From the NCBI GenBank assembly GCA_947501615.1, contig CANMWK010000007.1, positions 62,001 through 126,000 of the forward strand: a stretch of DNA of 64,000 nucleotides. Direction: 5' to 3'. Origin of the DNA: an uncultured Tenacibaculum sp. (GTDB lineage Bacteria > Bacteroidota > Bacteroidia > Flavobacteriales > Flavobacteriaceae). Of this stretch, positions 9,140 to 18,978 are shown piece by piece. A program made the position numbers and the translations under genes. Under the pieces are notes generated by a model, which saw only the letters and a list, made by a program, of their open reading frames with translations, searched no databases and had not been told where the DNA came from. How positions within the stretch are numbered: position 1 is the first letter of the stretch; every line of letters starts with the position of its first letter.

Positions 9140-9571
9140 ATGGCAGGAACAATAAATAAAGTAATACTTATTGGTCACTTAGGCGATGAAGTGAAAATGT
9201 ATAGATTTGACGAAGGTAATGCTGTGGGGCGTTTTCCATTAGCTACAAATGAGACCTATACAAACAGACAAACAGGAGAACGTGTCTCTAATACAGATTG
9301 GCATAATATTGTTGTACGAAATAAGCTTGCTGAAATTTGTGAAAAATATTTGAGTAAAGGAGATAAGGTATATTTAGAAGGAAGAATAAAAAATCGTCAA
9401 TATGAAGTTGAGGGACAGAAAAGATATACGACTGAGATTCATGTTCAAGAAATGACTTTCCTGACCACCAAAAAGGAATTAAATACGCCAACAAATCAAG
9501 CAGGAAGTCAACCTGCAGTACAAAATAATACTCAACATACTTCTAGTGAAGATGATGATTTACCATTCTAA
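9140..9571 (+). CDS. ssb: Single-stranded DNA-binding protein
   Basis: This 143-residue SSB has one OB fold (about 1-105: NKVILIGHLG, TDWHNIVV, KYLSKGDKVYLEGRI). A Gln/Thr/Asn-rich linker follows and the acidic tail DDDLPF, which docks partner proteins at replication forks. It acts as a tetramer in replication, recombination and repair. It sits 33 bp after mutY and 19 bp before gldE. Confidence 0.95.
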   Translation: MAGTINKVILIGHLGDEVKMYRFDEGNAVGRFPLATNETYTNRQTGERVSNTDWHNIVVRNKLAEICEKYLSKGDKVYLEGRIKNRQYEVEGQKRYTTEIHVQEMTFLTTKKELNTPTNQAGSQPAVQNNTQHTSSEDDDLPF

Positions 9572-9590
9572 TTTAACCAAAATTTAAAAA

Positions 9591-10919
9591 TTGGATTCAG
9601 AACCCCTTTTTTTATTTATAGCAAATACTACCTTTTTTAACGTAATAAGTATACTAACATTACTAATTCTTTTAGTTTGTTCTGCATTAGTTTCTGGTGC
9701 AGAGGTAGCTTTTTTTTCATTATCACAAACAGAGTTAGATGAATTAACAGAAAAAACTAAAGGAGAAAATACAGTTGTAAAATTATTAGAAAAGCCTAAA
9801 AAATTACTAGGAACCATATTAATTACCAATAACTTTATCAATATTTTAGTGGTGTTAATATTTGCTTCGCTAGATGAGTTTATGTTTGGGAACATCAATT
9901 TTTCATTAGACTTTGGTGTTTTTTTAATTCCAGCTTCACTAGTTAAAATTATTATTCAAGTTGGCCTTGTAACATTTTTAATACTCTTGTTTGGAGAGGT
10001 ACTGCCTAAAGTGTATGCGAGTAGAAAATCACTTCAATTTGCTAGTTTTATAGCAAAACCATTAACTGTGTTAAATGTAATTTTAAGTCCTTTAAGCATA
10101 CCACTAACGAATATCACCAATAGTATCGAGCGGAAATTAGGAAACAAAAATACGAACCTATCAGTAGAACGCTTATCACAAGCTTTAGAACTTACTTCAG
10201 AAAATGCTACGACCAAAGATGAACAGAAAATATTAGAAGGTATTGTTACCTTTGGAAATACAGAAACAGTACAAATTATGAAACCTAGAACAGATGTTTG
10301 TGCTATTTCGAATTCAGATTCTTATGAAAAAGTATTGCATACAATTCTAAATAACGGCTATTCTAGAAACCCAGTTTATGAAGAAAGTATCGATAATATC
10401 GTAGGTGTTTTATATGCTAAAGATTTACTAGCACATCTTAATAAGAAAAATTTCAATTGGTTATCATTATTAAGAACACCATTTTTTGTTCCAGAAAACA
10501 AGAAGTTAGATGATTTATTAAAAGATTTTCAGGAAAAGAAAAATCACTTAGCCATAGTAGTTGATGAATATGGAGGTACAAGTGGTATTGTCACTTTAGA
10601 AGATGTAATTGAAGAAATTGTTGGTGATATTAATGATGAATTTGATGATGATGACCTTACGTACTCTAAGATAGATGCTAATAATTTTATTTTTGAAGGA
10701 AAAGTAAGTATAAGAGATTTATGTAGGGTTTTAGATGAAGATGAAGAAATTTTTGAAGATCAAAAAGGAGAGAGTGAAACCTTAGCTGGTTTTATTCTAG
10801 AAGTTTCTGGAAAGTTTCCAAGAAAGTCGGAGAAAATAAATTTTAAAAACTATACGTTTACTATAGAAGCATTAGATAGAAAGAGAATTAAGCAAATAAA
10901 ATTGACTAGAAATGTATAA
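9591..10919 (+). CDS. gldE: Gliding-motility protein GldE (CNNM/CorC-type membrane protein)
   Basis: This 442-residue membrane protein has an N-terminal DUF21 transporter region (several hydrophobic segments up to about 180), a pair of CBS domains (about 205-335, ending DEYGGTSGIVTLEDVIEEIVGD) and a C-terminal CorC/HlyC domain. In Flavobacterium johnsoniae GldE is linked to gliding and to the function of GldD. The sequence resembles CorC-type ion transport proteins, so metal or ion homeostasis is possible. The best start is a TTG at 9591, because no ATG gives the conserved N terminus. Its stop overlaps gldD by eight bases, which indicates translational coupling. Confidence 0.9.
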   Translation: MDSEPLFLFIANTTFFNVISILTLLILLVCSALVSGAEVAFFSLSQTELDELTEKTKGENTVVKLLEKPKKLLGTILITNNFINILVVLIFASLDEFMFGNINFSLDFGVFLIPASLVKIIIQVGLVTFLILLFGEVLPKVYASRKSLQFASFIAKPLTVLNVILSPLSIPLTNITNSIERKLGNKNTNLSVERLSQALELTSENATTKDEQKILEGIVTFGNTETVQIMKPRTDVCAISNSDSYEKVLHTILNNGYSRNPVYEESIDNIVGVLYAKDLLAHLNKKNFNWLSLLRTPFFVPENKKLDDLLKDFQEKKNHLAIVVDEYGGTSGIVTLEDVIEEIVGDINDEFDDDDLTYSKIDANNFIFEGKVSIRDLCRVLDEDEEIFEDQKGESETLAGFILEVSGKFPRKSEKINFKNYTFTIEALDRKRIKQIKLTRNV

Positions 10920-11466
10920 ATATGTAAGTGTTTTCGTGTTATTAGTTATAATGGGTTGTGGTGCTGAGGTTTTGCCTAAGCCTAAAGCGTATTTAAGCTT
11001 GAATTATTCAAAGCCAAAATACCATAAAATACACCAAGAAAGACCTTATTCTTTTGAAGTGTCTTCGATAGCTAAAGTAAAGGATTTACCTAAGAATTGG
11101 TTAAAAGTTACCTACCCAACATTAAAAGCTTCAGTAGATATTACCTACAGACCCGTTACTAATAATTTGAAAGAATTATTAACTGAAGCAGAAAAATTAG
11201 TTTTTGAACATACTGTAAAAGCAGATAATATTTCTAACACAGAAAATTATGTTAATGCTGAAGAAAAAGTATATGGAAGAATGTACTTTATTTACGGAGA
11301 CGCAGCATCGCAAGTTCAGTTTCATGTTACAGATAGTACCAATCACTTTTTAAAAGCTTCCTTATTTTTTTATTCTAAACCTAATTTTGATAGTATTTTA
11401 CCTGCGGTAGATTATATTAAAACAGATATGATTAAAATGATGGAAACTTTAGCTTGGAGAAAATAA
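10912..11466 (+). CDS. gldD: Gliding-motility lipoprotein GldD
   Basis: This 184-residue protein has a lipoprotein signal ending in the lipobox VIMGC, so it is anchored by the cysteine at about position 16. The mature part (KPKAYLSLNYSKPKY, then a compact alpha/beta region) matches the GldD family, which flavobacterial gliding and type IX secretion require. Its exact biochemical role is unknown. The start codon lies within the end of gldE. Confidence 0.92.
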   Translation: MYKYVSVFVLLVIMGCGAEVLPKPKAYLSLNYSKPKYHKIHQERPYSFEVSSIAKVKDLPKNWLKVTYPTLKASVDITYRPVTNNLKELLTEAEKLVFEHTVKADNISNTENYVNAEEKVYGRMYFIYGDAASQVQFHVTDSTNHFLKASLFFYSKPNFDSILPAVDYIKTDMIKMMETLAWRK

Positions 11467-11531
11467 TTTTTAAAATTTCACTTCGTTATTTTGGGGAATA
11501 GCTTTAGAGGCTAAATATAAAAATCAGCTTA

Positions 11532-12827
11532 ATGAAAAATTTAAATCATATTTATAAACCTCTTTTATTTCTAGTATTAATCCTTAACATAGGAGTTTGT
11601 TTAGCTCAAAAAGAAACTATTCTTTTAAAAGAGTTTGTTACAGATAATGCTCAGCTTTTCAGCAATACAGAAACAGAAGGTCTAAACGAAAAATTAGTTG
11701 ATTTTGAACGCAAGACTACACACCAAATAGTAGTCTTAACTATTAAAAGTTTACAAGGAGAAACGATTGAGAATTATGCATTAAAAACTTTTGCAATCAA
11801 TAAAATTGGTCAGAAAGAAGTCGACAATGGTATTCTTATTGTAGTTTCGAAAGAAGACAGAGAAGTAAGAATAGAAGTTGGTTATGGTTTAGAACCAATA
11901 ATTACAGATGCAGTAGCTTCAAGAATTATAAGAGAAATATTTACACCAAATTTTAAAAATGGAGATTACTTTAAAGGAATAGATTCTGGAGTTTCTAAAA
12001 TAATAACGTTAATTGATAACCCTGATTTAATTAATGAGTTTATAAAGACTGAAGAAGAAGAGGAAAATACTGAATCATCTTTCATTGTTAGGATTTACAC
12101 AGCAACTTTTTACACCCCTTTTTTACTGTTTTTAGGGCTGTTTGTGACTAATCGTACTGTACGAAAAAACAAGAAAATTAAGATTAATGAATTGTATCAA
12201 GCAAATCGAAAACGGTTTTTTGCTTTTATCGGCTTAAGTATACTCATCATTGCGGCGTTCATTAAAACTTTCACCATGATTTTCTTTTCATTATTCATTT
12301 TAGGATTTCTGGGTATTTTTGTTGGTATTGGAATAATGGTACTACTAAAAGGAGCCTGCCAAAGAGCGATAGAAGTATTTCAGGGCGTTTTTACTGGAGA
12401 TTTAGGAGTTTTTAGATTCCCTTTTTATTTACCAGGTGCTTTATTTCTTTTTTTAGGTGGATTATTTTTTACTTTATTACCGCTTTTAGGAGGTACGATT
12501 ATTGTGCTTCAAACTGTTTTTGAAATAGATATTAATGAACTTTTTAAGTCGTTTGAACCAGTTTATATTCCACTTTTTTTAATTGCTTGTTTTAGTTTAT
12601 TCCTTTTTATAACAGGTATAATTGCATTCAGGCGTGTTCAAAAAAAACAGAATTTTGGCTTTTCACTTTTTAAATCTAATGTAGTATTTTCTACAAGTTT
12701 TTCTAGTAGTGGAAGCACGTCTAGTAGTCGATCATCTTATAGTTCATCGTACAGTTCTTCATCCAGTAGTAGTTTTTCTGGTGGAGGAGGAAGTTCAGGT
12801 GGAGGAGGAGCAAGCGGTAGTTGGTAA
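11532..12827 (+). CDS. TPM-domain membrane protein (YgcG type)
   Basis: A signal peptide (about 1-25) leads into a TPM domain (about 30-165: VTDNAQLFS, HQIVVLTIKSLQGETIENYALK, NGILIVVSKEDREVRIEVGYGLEP). Four or so membrane segments follow between 180 and 370. The Ser/Gly-rich tail ends SGGGGASGSW, typical of the family. TPM domains act in photosystem repair in plants and have weak phosphatase activity. In bacteria the role is unknown. It is 65 bp after gldD and 19 bp before the MepA-like gene. Confidence 0.8.
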   Translation: MKNLNHIYKPLLFLVLILNIGVCLAQKETILLKEFVTDNAQLFSNTETEGLNEKLVDFERKTTHQIVVLTIKSLQGETIENYALKTFAINKIGQKEVDNGILIVVSKEDREVRIEVGYGLEPIITDAVASRIIREIFTPNFKNGDYFKGIDSGVSKIITLIDNPDLINEFIKTEEEEENTESSFIVRIYTATFYTPFLLFLGLFVTNRTVRKNKKIKINELYQANRKRFFAFIGLSILIIAAFIKTFTMIFFSLFILGFLGIFVGIGIMVLLKGACQRAIEVFQGVFTGDLGVFRFPFYLPGALFLFLGGLFFTLLPLLGGTIIVLQTVFEIDINELFKSFEPVYIPLFLIACFSLFLFITGIIAFRRVQKKQNFGFSLFKSNVVFSTSFSSSGSTSSSRSSYSSSYSSSSSSSFSGGGGSSGGGGASGSW

Positions 12828-12846
12828 CCCTTAAATACACAAAATT

Positions 12847-13644
12847 ATGTTGTTAAAGATAATTAAGGTTTTTATACACGTTTTAATCATTGTTTTTCTT
12901 ACAATTACAACACAAATTGGAGGTGTAGTCTATCTTGTAACCGTAGTAGTGTTTAGCAAGAAGAAAAGAAAAATTAAAATTATCGCTTTTATTGGTGCCT
13001 ATTGTTGTATTTCTCTGTTTGTTATTCCTTTTGTTGCTCCTGTATTTGGGAGAGAGAAGATCAAAAATTCTAAGCATATTCAACCAAATTCTTTTATTTA
13101 TGTGCTTACTAATAGAAATTATGTAGTGCCACAACTAAATACAATATTAACTAAAGTAAGCACTGAGTTAGATAAAAAATACCCAGGTATTAAGTTGGTA
13201 TATTTAGATGCGAATTTTCCTTTTTTTGATGGATTTCCGTTATTGCCACATTTGAGTCATAATGATGGGAAAAAAATAGATCTTTCATTAATTTATGAAG
13301 AAAATAAAGCGCTAACGAATAAGAAAAAATCGATTAGTGGTTATGGGGTTTTTAGCGGACCAACTAAAAGAGAACATAATCAAATTACAGTTTGTAAGCA
13401 AAGAGGAAAGTGGCAATATGATTTTCCTAAATATTTAACCTTCGGCAGTATTAATAAAAATATTAGGCTTTCTGCTAAGGGAACAAAGTTTTTAGTTGAT
13501 GAAGTTTTACAACAAAAAGAAGTAAGTAAGCTTTTTATTGAACCTCATTTAAAAACAAGATTAGGTTTACAGAATAGAAAAGTACGATATCATGGTTGTC
13601 AAGCAGTTCGTCATGATGATCATATTCATTTTCAATTGTATTAG
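12847..13644 (+). CDS. MepA/M15-like cell-wall metallopeptidase, membrane-anchored
   Basis: Two N-terminal hydrophobic segments (about 5-30 and 43-65) anchor this 265-residue protein. The outer domain shows zinc-ligand motifs of the LAS (MepA/M15/M74) peptidases: HLSHNDGKKIDLSL near residue 137 and the final HDDHIHFQLY. The family usually hydrolyses peptide cross-links in murein. Close flavobacterial homologues are mostly annotated as hypothetical, so the substrate is inferred. It follows the TPM gene at 19 bp. Confidence 0.65.
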   Translation: MLLKIIKVFIHVLIIVFLTITTQIGGVVYLVTVVVFSKKKRKIKIIAFIGAYCCISLFVIPFVAPVFGREKIKNSKHIQPNSFIYVLTNRNYVVPQLNTILTKVSTELDKKYPGIKLVYLDANFPFFDGFPLLPHLSHNDGKKIDLSLIYEENKALTNKKKSISGYGVFSGPTKREHNQITVCKQRGKWQYDFPKYLTFGSINKNIRLSAKGTKFLVDEVLQQKEVSKLFIEPHLKTRLGLQNRKVRYHGCQAVRHDDHIHFQLY

Positions 13645-13648
13645 TTAC

Positions 13649-14695
13649 CTAGACTCTTACATTAACCTTTCTGCTTTGCATCCAAAGATGAAATTGTAAA
13701 CCAAATAAAATAGCACCAGCCAATAAATGTGTAGCTTGAGTTCCGATAGGAAATTCAGCATAATACATTAAAATACCAGTAATGGTTTCTAGAAAAATCA
13801 AAAACACAATCCAATTGACCAATTTATACCCTAAATTTTTAATTTGATTGATGTAAAACATTCCAAAGTTTACCAGAACAATAGCAATAGTAAATGAACG
13901 GTGAAAATAAAACTTAAAACTTGGGTTTAATAGACTATACTGCTTGTTTTCAAAGCCAAATTGTTTTACCTGTTCATCTATAAATTGTCTTACTTGGGTT
14001 CCCATTGCAATTTGAATGATTGAAAAAATTACAGAGGCGATTAATAATTTATTAAAAAGAGCATGGTATTGAACCGTTTTTTTTCTTTCGGAGACTATAA
14101 AATTTAAGTAAATAAGAATTCCAACGATTATTAAGCCTACTACCATATGAATGGTAATTACAGTTGGTTTTAAATTGGTATCTACAACAGTTTTTCCTAA
14201 CCAAGCTTCAAACCCCATTAAAAAGAAGGCGAAAAATGATAGTAGTGTAATCGATTTTTTTGTTTTCCAATATTTAATTGACCCCAAAATTAAAAATATA
14301 AAAACAAAGCCAGAAAGAACTGAGGCAAGTCGGTTTATATATTCTGTCCAAGTATGATATTTATTAAATTTTGCATAGTCGTGTTTGGTATATTTTTTCC
14401 AATTTTCTACAGCAAAATTTTGCGTAGTTTTAATATCGTTCTGAGCTACAAAAAGAACTTCGTCTTTAACGATAATCATTCCTTTTTTAAACGTTTTATT
14501 AGGCTGCCATGTAATTTGGGCTTCGGAAGTCGGCGGAATTAAATATCCGAAACATTTAGGCCAATCCGGGCATCCCATACCAGATCCAGTCATTCGTACT
14601 ACAGCACCAGCCAAAAAAATTAGATACACAGAAATTAGTGTAATCTTAGTAATCTTTGGGAATTTAGATTTAAAATATAGTAGTAAAGCGTTCAT
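13649..14695 (-). CDS. ctaA: Heme A synthase (CtaA/COX15 family)
   Basis: Heme A synthase oxidises the C8 methyl of heme O to make heme A for cytochrome oxidase. The 348-residue protein has about eight membrane helices, the family signature GAVVRMTGSGMGCPDWPKC at the first loop and histidines in the helices (TIHMVVGL, HRSFTIAI, THLLAGA) that bind heme. The start at 14695 (MNALLLYF) precedes the first helix. A longer frame to 14782 adds residues that are not conserved. It is convergent with the MepA-like gene and divergent from dinB. Confidence 0.92.
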   Translation of the reverse strand: MNALLLYFKSKFPKITKITLISVYLIFLAGAVVRMTGSGMGCPDWPKCFGYLIPPTSEAQITWQPNKTFKKGMIIVKDEVLFVAQNDIKTTQNFAVENWKKYTKHDYAKFNKYHTWTEYINRLASVLSGFVFIFLILGSIKYWKTKKSITLLSFFAFFLMGFEAWLGKTVVDTNLKPTVITIHMVVGLIIVGILIYLNFIVSERKKTVQYHALFNKLLIASVIFSIIQIAMGTQVRQFIDEQVKQFGFENKQYSLLNPSFKFYFHRSFTIAIVLVNFGMFYINQIKNLGYKLVNWIVFLIFLETITGILMYYAEFPIGTQATHLLAGAILFGLQFHLWMQSRKVNVRV

Positions 14696-14823
14696 TTTTG
14701 ATAATATTGAAAACTCAAAAGAATTTTTACAAAGATAAAGCAAAACAAAGGATAACTTGTTTTTTGAAGAATTAGATAGCACTTTAAAATGAATTTAAAT
14801 TATTCTTTTTTTACTTTTATACA

Positions 14824-15912
14824 ATGGAATTGCAACCACCACCACCTTATCGAAAAATTATTCATGTAGATATGGATGCTTTTTATGCATCTGTAGAACA
14901 GTTAGATAATCCTGAGTTGCGAAATAAACCAGTTGCAGTGGGTGGTAGTGAAGTTAGAGGTGTAGTTTCAGCTGCAAGTTATGAAGCTAGAACTTTTGGT
15001 GTTCGTTCTGCAATGAGTGGCGTTTTAGCCAAAAAAAAGTGCCCACATTTAATATTTGTAAAGCCTAGATATGCTAGATATAAAGAAATCTCAGTAAAAA
15101 TTAGAGCGATTTTTTATGAATATACAGATTTAGTTGAACCACTGTCATTAGATGAGGCTTATTTAGACGTAACTGAAAATAAAAAGGGAAATCCTTCGGC
15201 AAGTTTAATAGCTAAGGAAATTAGAAATAGAATTTGGGAAGAATTAGAATTGAGAGCTTCAGCAGGAATTTCCATTAATAAGTTTTTAGCAAAGGTAGCC
15301 TCAGACATTAACAAGCCTAACGGTCAAAAAACGATACACCCTGAAGAGGTTATTCCCTTTTTAGAAGAATTGCCAGTTGGGAAATTTTATGGTGTAGGTA
15401 AAGTTACTACTGCAAAAATGCATAATTTGGGTATTTTTAAAGGTTTAGACTTAAAAAATAGGAGCTTAGAAGAACTTACAAAAATGTTCGGGAAGTCTGG
15501 AACTCATTACTATAATATTGTTCGAGGAATACACAATAGTGCTGTAAAACCGAATAGAATTAGAAAATCGATAGCGGCGGAAAGAACGTTTAATGAAAAT
15601 TTATCTTCAGAAGTTTTTATGCTAGAAAAACTAGCACATATTGCTGATGAATTAGAAAAACGAATGTATAAGTCTAATACCAAAGGCAAAACTGTTACGC
15701 TTAAAATTAAATACAGTGATTTTACGCAACAGACTAGGAGTAAAACGATTACTTATTTTATACAAAAAAAGAAAGAATTTTTCCCAATAGTTAAAGAGTT
15801 GCTGTTACAAGATCAATTAAAAAATTCTGTTCGTTTACTTGGTATTTCGTTTAGCAATTTAGATACAGAGAAAAAAGAGCCTGTTTGGGTACAGTTAAGA
15901 TTTGAATTTTAA
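14824..15912 (+). CDS. dinB: DNA polymerase IV (Y family)
   Basis: This 362-residue translesion polymerase has the catalytic aspartates Asp16 and Asp18 (HVDMDAFYAS) and Asp110-Glu111 (SLDEAYLDV). The thumb has a helix-hairpin-helix (FYGVGKVTTAKMHNLGI), and the little-finger domain fills the last 120 residues. It copies damaged DNA with low fidelity. No clear C-terminal beta-clamp motif was picked out. The final bases overlap the convergent kinase gene by four. Confidence 0.95.
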   Translation: MELQPPPPYRKIIHVDMDAFYASVEQLDNPELRNKPVAVGGSEVRGVVSAASYEARTFGVRSAMSGVLAKKKCPHLIFVKPRYARYKEISVKIRAIFYEYTDLVEPLSLDEAYLDVTENKKGNPSASLIAKEIRNRIWEELELRASAGISINKFLAKVASDINKPNGQKTIHPEEVIPFLEELPVGKFYGVGKVTTAKMHNLGIFKGLDLKNRSLEELTKMFGKSGTHYYNIVRGIHNSAVKPNRIRKSIAAERTFNENLSSEVFMLEKLAHIADELEKRMYKSNTKGKTVTLKIKYSDFTQQTRSKTITYFIQKKKEFFPIVKELLLQDQLKNSVRLLGISFSNLDTEKKEPVWVQLRFEF

Positions 15913-17846
15913 ACAATAGGAAATTGTATAGATACTTTTGTGCCAATGGGTGCTCCCGTATCGTCTTTTAAGTCGTGATAGGTAAGCGTAAATTCTTCTT
16001 CATAATCTTCTGCAAAAGTTTTTAAACGCTCTATAGTTAAATCAATTCCAACTGATTTTCGTTTTAAGGATTTAGATTTTTTTATCGCTCCAGCAGCTTC
16101 TCTACCAATACCATTATCAATAATATTAACAGACACAATATCTTCAGATATCTTATCTGCTGTTAATGTAATTTTTTTATTTCCTTCTTTAGAAGATAAA
16201 CCATGCCATATGGCATTTTCTAAAAAAGGCTGTAAAACCAAAGGAGGAACTTTTATGGTGTCAGTGTTTAAATCTGGGTTTATAGTAAGAGAGTAATCGA
16301 TCTCATTAGAAAAACGAATATTTTCAATGGTCATATACAAATCCATTGTAGATAATTCTTCTTTTAAGCTAACCTCTTTTACCTTAGACACCTCTAAGAT
16401 GTTTCGAATCAATTTGGAGAATTTATTCAGATAGTATACAGCTTGTTTTTGGTCGTTATTAATTACATATAACTTGATCGAATTTAAAGCATTAAATATG
16501 AAATGAGGATTCATTTGCGTTTGTAATGCTTGTTGCTCAAGAAGTAATATTTTTCTATCGTTGTTCAATAATTTTTGTCGATAAACAGAGTACAAAGCAA
16601 TACTAGATAAGGCTATAGTTACAAGGGTTATTATAAGAATGTTTCTATCTTGCTCCATCCTTAAATCTTGGATTTGAAATTGCCTCTTCATATTGTTTCT
16701 TTCATTGATTTCAGCCAAAATATTTTGCCTAGAGATAAGATTATTTACATAGGAAAAGGTTTTTTCATTAAGATTTTTTTTCTCAAGCTCTACTGCTTTT
16801 TTATAAAGATCAAAAGCCTTGCTCTCTTCATTTTTAAGCTCATAAAGTTCTGAGAGTGCGAAAAAACTTCGTGTTTCACTTCGTTTAAAGTTATTTTTTT
16901 TAGCTAATGTTATCGCTTCATTAAGGTACTTTTCGGCATCACTCAATTTATCATTTTTCAAGTAAGAAATTCCTAAATTTGTTAAGGTACGAGCTAAAAA
17001 GTATTTGTTGTTACTTTTTAATGCTAACGGATAAATTTGTTGCATTAACCTCAACGCTTTTTTGAAGTTTAACTTTTTAAGATAGGTTGTCGCTAAACTA
17101 TTGTAGCATATGATTTTTCCTCTTTCAGAATCTATTTCATTGTTAATGTCTAAAGATTTATAATAATTTTCAATGGCATCATCGTATAAGCCCAAATTCT
17201 CTTGACTAAAACCTATGTTTTGGTAGTTGATAGCTAACCCAAGTTTATTATCTAGTTCTTTTGCAATTGAAATAGAATTTTCAAACTGTTCTAAAGCAAG
17301 ATTGTATTGTTTTAAAAGCAAATAAATATTACCAATATTATTAATGGAAATACTTTTATTTCTTTTGTTGATAATACTTTCCTTTTTGTTTTTTTTGGCA
17401 ATGGCTAGTGCATCTTGATGGCAATTTAAGGCATTTTTAATATCATCTAACCTTCGATAACTAGATCCTAAAAGGTTTAATGTGTGTGCTTTAATAGTAT
17501 TGTCTTTTAAAGTATTGACAATCTTTAGTGCTTTAATGTGGTATTCTGTAGATGCTTTGTATTCTGACTTTGTTCTTAATAGTTTTCCTATGGCATTATT
17601 TGCGTAAACTTGACCAATGCTATAGTTATTTCTAACGCTATTCTCGTATAATTCTTGAAATTGAGCTACAGAAATATCATTTAAATTATGTTTAGATTTT
17701 ATAATTGAATCTAAAGAAAAGTAATTTTTATATTTATTGGAAACTAATTGTTTAAGTGTATTTTCAATATTAGTGTCGTTAGTATTTTGCGAGAACACAA
17801 AACCATGTAAGAGGGATAAAACACAAATTACTAACCTATTTTTCAT
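15909..17846 (-). CDS. TPR-containing LytS-type sensor histidine kinase
   Basis: This 645-residue kinase has a signal peptide and a periplasmic array of about six tetratricopeptide repeats (about 75-360, such as NNIGNIYLLLKQYNLALEQFENSI). A membrane segment is near 405-425, then a His_kinase domain with the acceptor motif MNPHFIFNALNSIK and an HATPase end (DNGIGREAA). This layout is common in Bacteroidota. It pairs with the LytTR regulator two bases upstream and probably phosphorylates it. The signal is unknown. Confidence 0.9.
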   Translation of the reverse strand: MKNRLVICVLSLLHGFVFSQNTNDTNIENTLKQLVSNKYKNYFSLDSIIKSKHNLNDISVAQFQELYENSVRNNYSIGQVYANNAIGKLLRTKSEYKASTEYHIKALKIVNTLKDNTIKAHTLNLLGSSYRRLDDIKNALNCHQDALAIAKKNKKESIINKRNKSISINNIGNIYLLLKQYNLALEQFENSISIAKELDNKLGLAINYQNIGFSQENLGLYDDAIENYYKSLDINNEIDSERGKIICYNSLATTYLKKLNFKKALRLMQQIYPLALKSNNKYFLARTLTNLGISYLKNDKLSDAEKYLNEAITLAKKNNFKRSETRSFFALSELYELKNEESKAFDLYKKAVELEKKNLNEKTFSYVNNLISRQNILAEINERNNMKRQFQIQDLRMEQDRNILIITLVTIALSSIALYSVYRQKLLNNDRKILLLEQQALQTQMNPHFIFNALNSIKLYVINNDQKQAVYYLNKFSKLIRNILEVSKVKEVSLKEELSTMDLYMTIENIRFSNEIDYSLTINPDLNTDTIKVPPLVLQPFLENAIWHGLSSKEGNKKITLTADKISEDIVSVNIIDNGIGREAAGAIKKSKSLKRKSVGIDLTIERLKTFAEDYEEEFTLTYHDLKDDTGAPIGTKVSIQFPIV

Positions 17847-17848
17847 TT

Positions 17849-18592
17849 TTAAAACTTATCTAAAAATTCAGTTTTTCGTTGTCGAGATACAGGGATTTTA
17901 TGATTTTTTTCTAAAATTACATAACCATCAGTTTTATAATACTCTTTAACTTTATTCAGATTAATGATGTAAGAGTTATGTATTCTGAAGAATAATTTAT
18001 CTGGTAATAATGTGTTTACTTCTTTTAATTTTTTGGTAACAACTATTTTTTTTCCCTCAGTAGTATAAATGGAACTATAGTTACCATCAGATTCAATACA
18101 TAATATTTCAGAAGGCTCTAAAAATATTAATCGGCCATCAGCATTAATAACAACTTTTTTTGTTTCTAATTTTTGATTAAAATTATATAGAATTTCTTCT
18201 AGTTTTTCATTGGTATTACTTACAGAGATTCTTTTCGTGAATTTTGATATTTTTTTTAAGCTTTGTTCCAAATCATCAGTATCCACTGGTTTTAGAAGGT
18301 AATCTATAGCTTCTTTTTTTAATGCTTTTATCGCATACTCATTATAGGCAGTAGTGATTACAATTGCAAAATCCTTTCTTGGAAGTTTTTCAATAAACTG
18401 AAAACCGTCCATAGTAGGCATCTCAATATCTAAGAATAAACAATCAATAGTGTTATTCTTAATAAATTCAAGTGCATTATTAGGATTAGAAAAAGTATCC
18501 AATATCTCAACTTCATCATTAAAATTTGAAAGTTCCCAGGATAAGCTTTTTATAGCTTTGTCTTCATCGTCAACAATGATAGCTTTTAACAT
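17849..18592 (-). CDS. LytTR-type response regulator
   Basis: The protein has 247 residues. The receiver domain (about 1-120) has acidic DDEDKA at the start, the phospho-acceptor Asp in CLFLDIEMP and Lys in LLKPVD. A LytTR DNA-binding domain follows (about 145-245, FFRIHNSYIINLNKVKEY). The ATG at 18592 is chosen because the receiver begins there, so the ten extra residues of a longer frame are unlikely. It precedes its partner kinase by two bases on the same strand. Confidence 0.9.
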   Translation of the reverse strand: MLKAIIVDDEDKAIKSLSWELSNFNDEVEILDTFSNPNNALEFIKNNTIDCLFLDIEMPTMDGFQFIEKLPRKDFAIVITTAYNEYAIKALKKEAIDYLLKPVDTDDLEQSLKKISKFTKRISVSNTNEKLEEILYNFNQKLETKKVVINADGRLIFLEPSEILCIESDGNYSSIYTTEGKKIVVTKKLKEVNTLLPDKLFFRIHNSYIINLNKVKEYYKTDGYVILEKNHKIPVSRQRKTEFLDKF

Positions 18593-18759
18593 TTGTAAAA
18601 AAGTTTTTTGCAATTTATACAAAAAAAGCTACCATTCATACGTTTTTAGTGTCTTTTTTTAAAAAAGGCTTATAAAAAGCAAAGAAATCAAGAAGTAACA
18701 CTTAAATATAGCGTATTTTGTGTGTATTTGAGCCAGACTACAATTGTAGTTTCTGTTTA

Positions 18760-18972
18760 TCAGATGGTTATAAGGCGAAGGTTTAAGCTTTCCGTTAAAC
18801 GAATAACCTTCGTCCAGATTGCTATTTTTTCCCTATTTGTAGCCTCTTTAGGAATTGACTGTATAAGTGTATTGAATTCTTTTTTATAAATACTATCTTT
18901 AAATTCCTGTGCAGTACCATGTAATACTGCACAGAAAAAAATAGTACATGTAAGTACTTTTATAAGTTTCAT
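18760..18972 (-). CDS. Small secreted protein of unknown function
   Basis: This 70-residue frame begins with a clear signal peptide (MKLIKVLTCTIFFCAVLHGTAQ) followed by a charged 48-residue mature part. No family was recognised. It starts six bases after the enoyl-CoA hydratase stop on the same strand. It could be a real mini-gene or the remains of a longer TPR-like protein. Confidence 0.45.
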   Translation of the reverse strand: MKLIKVLTCTIFFCAVLHGTAQEFKDSIYKKEFNTLIQSIPKEATNREKIAIWTKVIRLTESLNLRLITI

Positions 18973-18978
18973 AGGTAG

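Noticed and set aside
12700..12825. Ser/Gly-rich low-complexity end, first considered as a repeat
   Set aside because: It is the normal tail of TPM/YgcG-type proteins and stays in frame to the stop.
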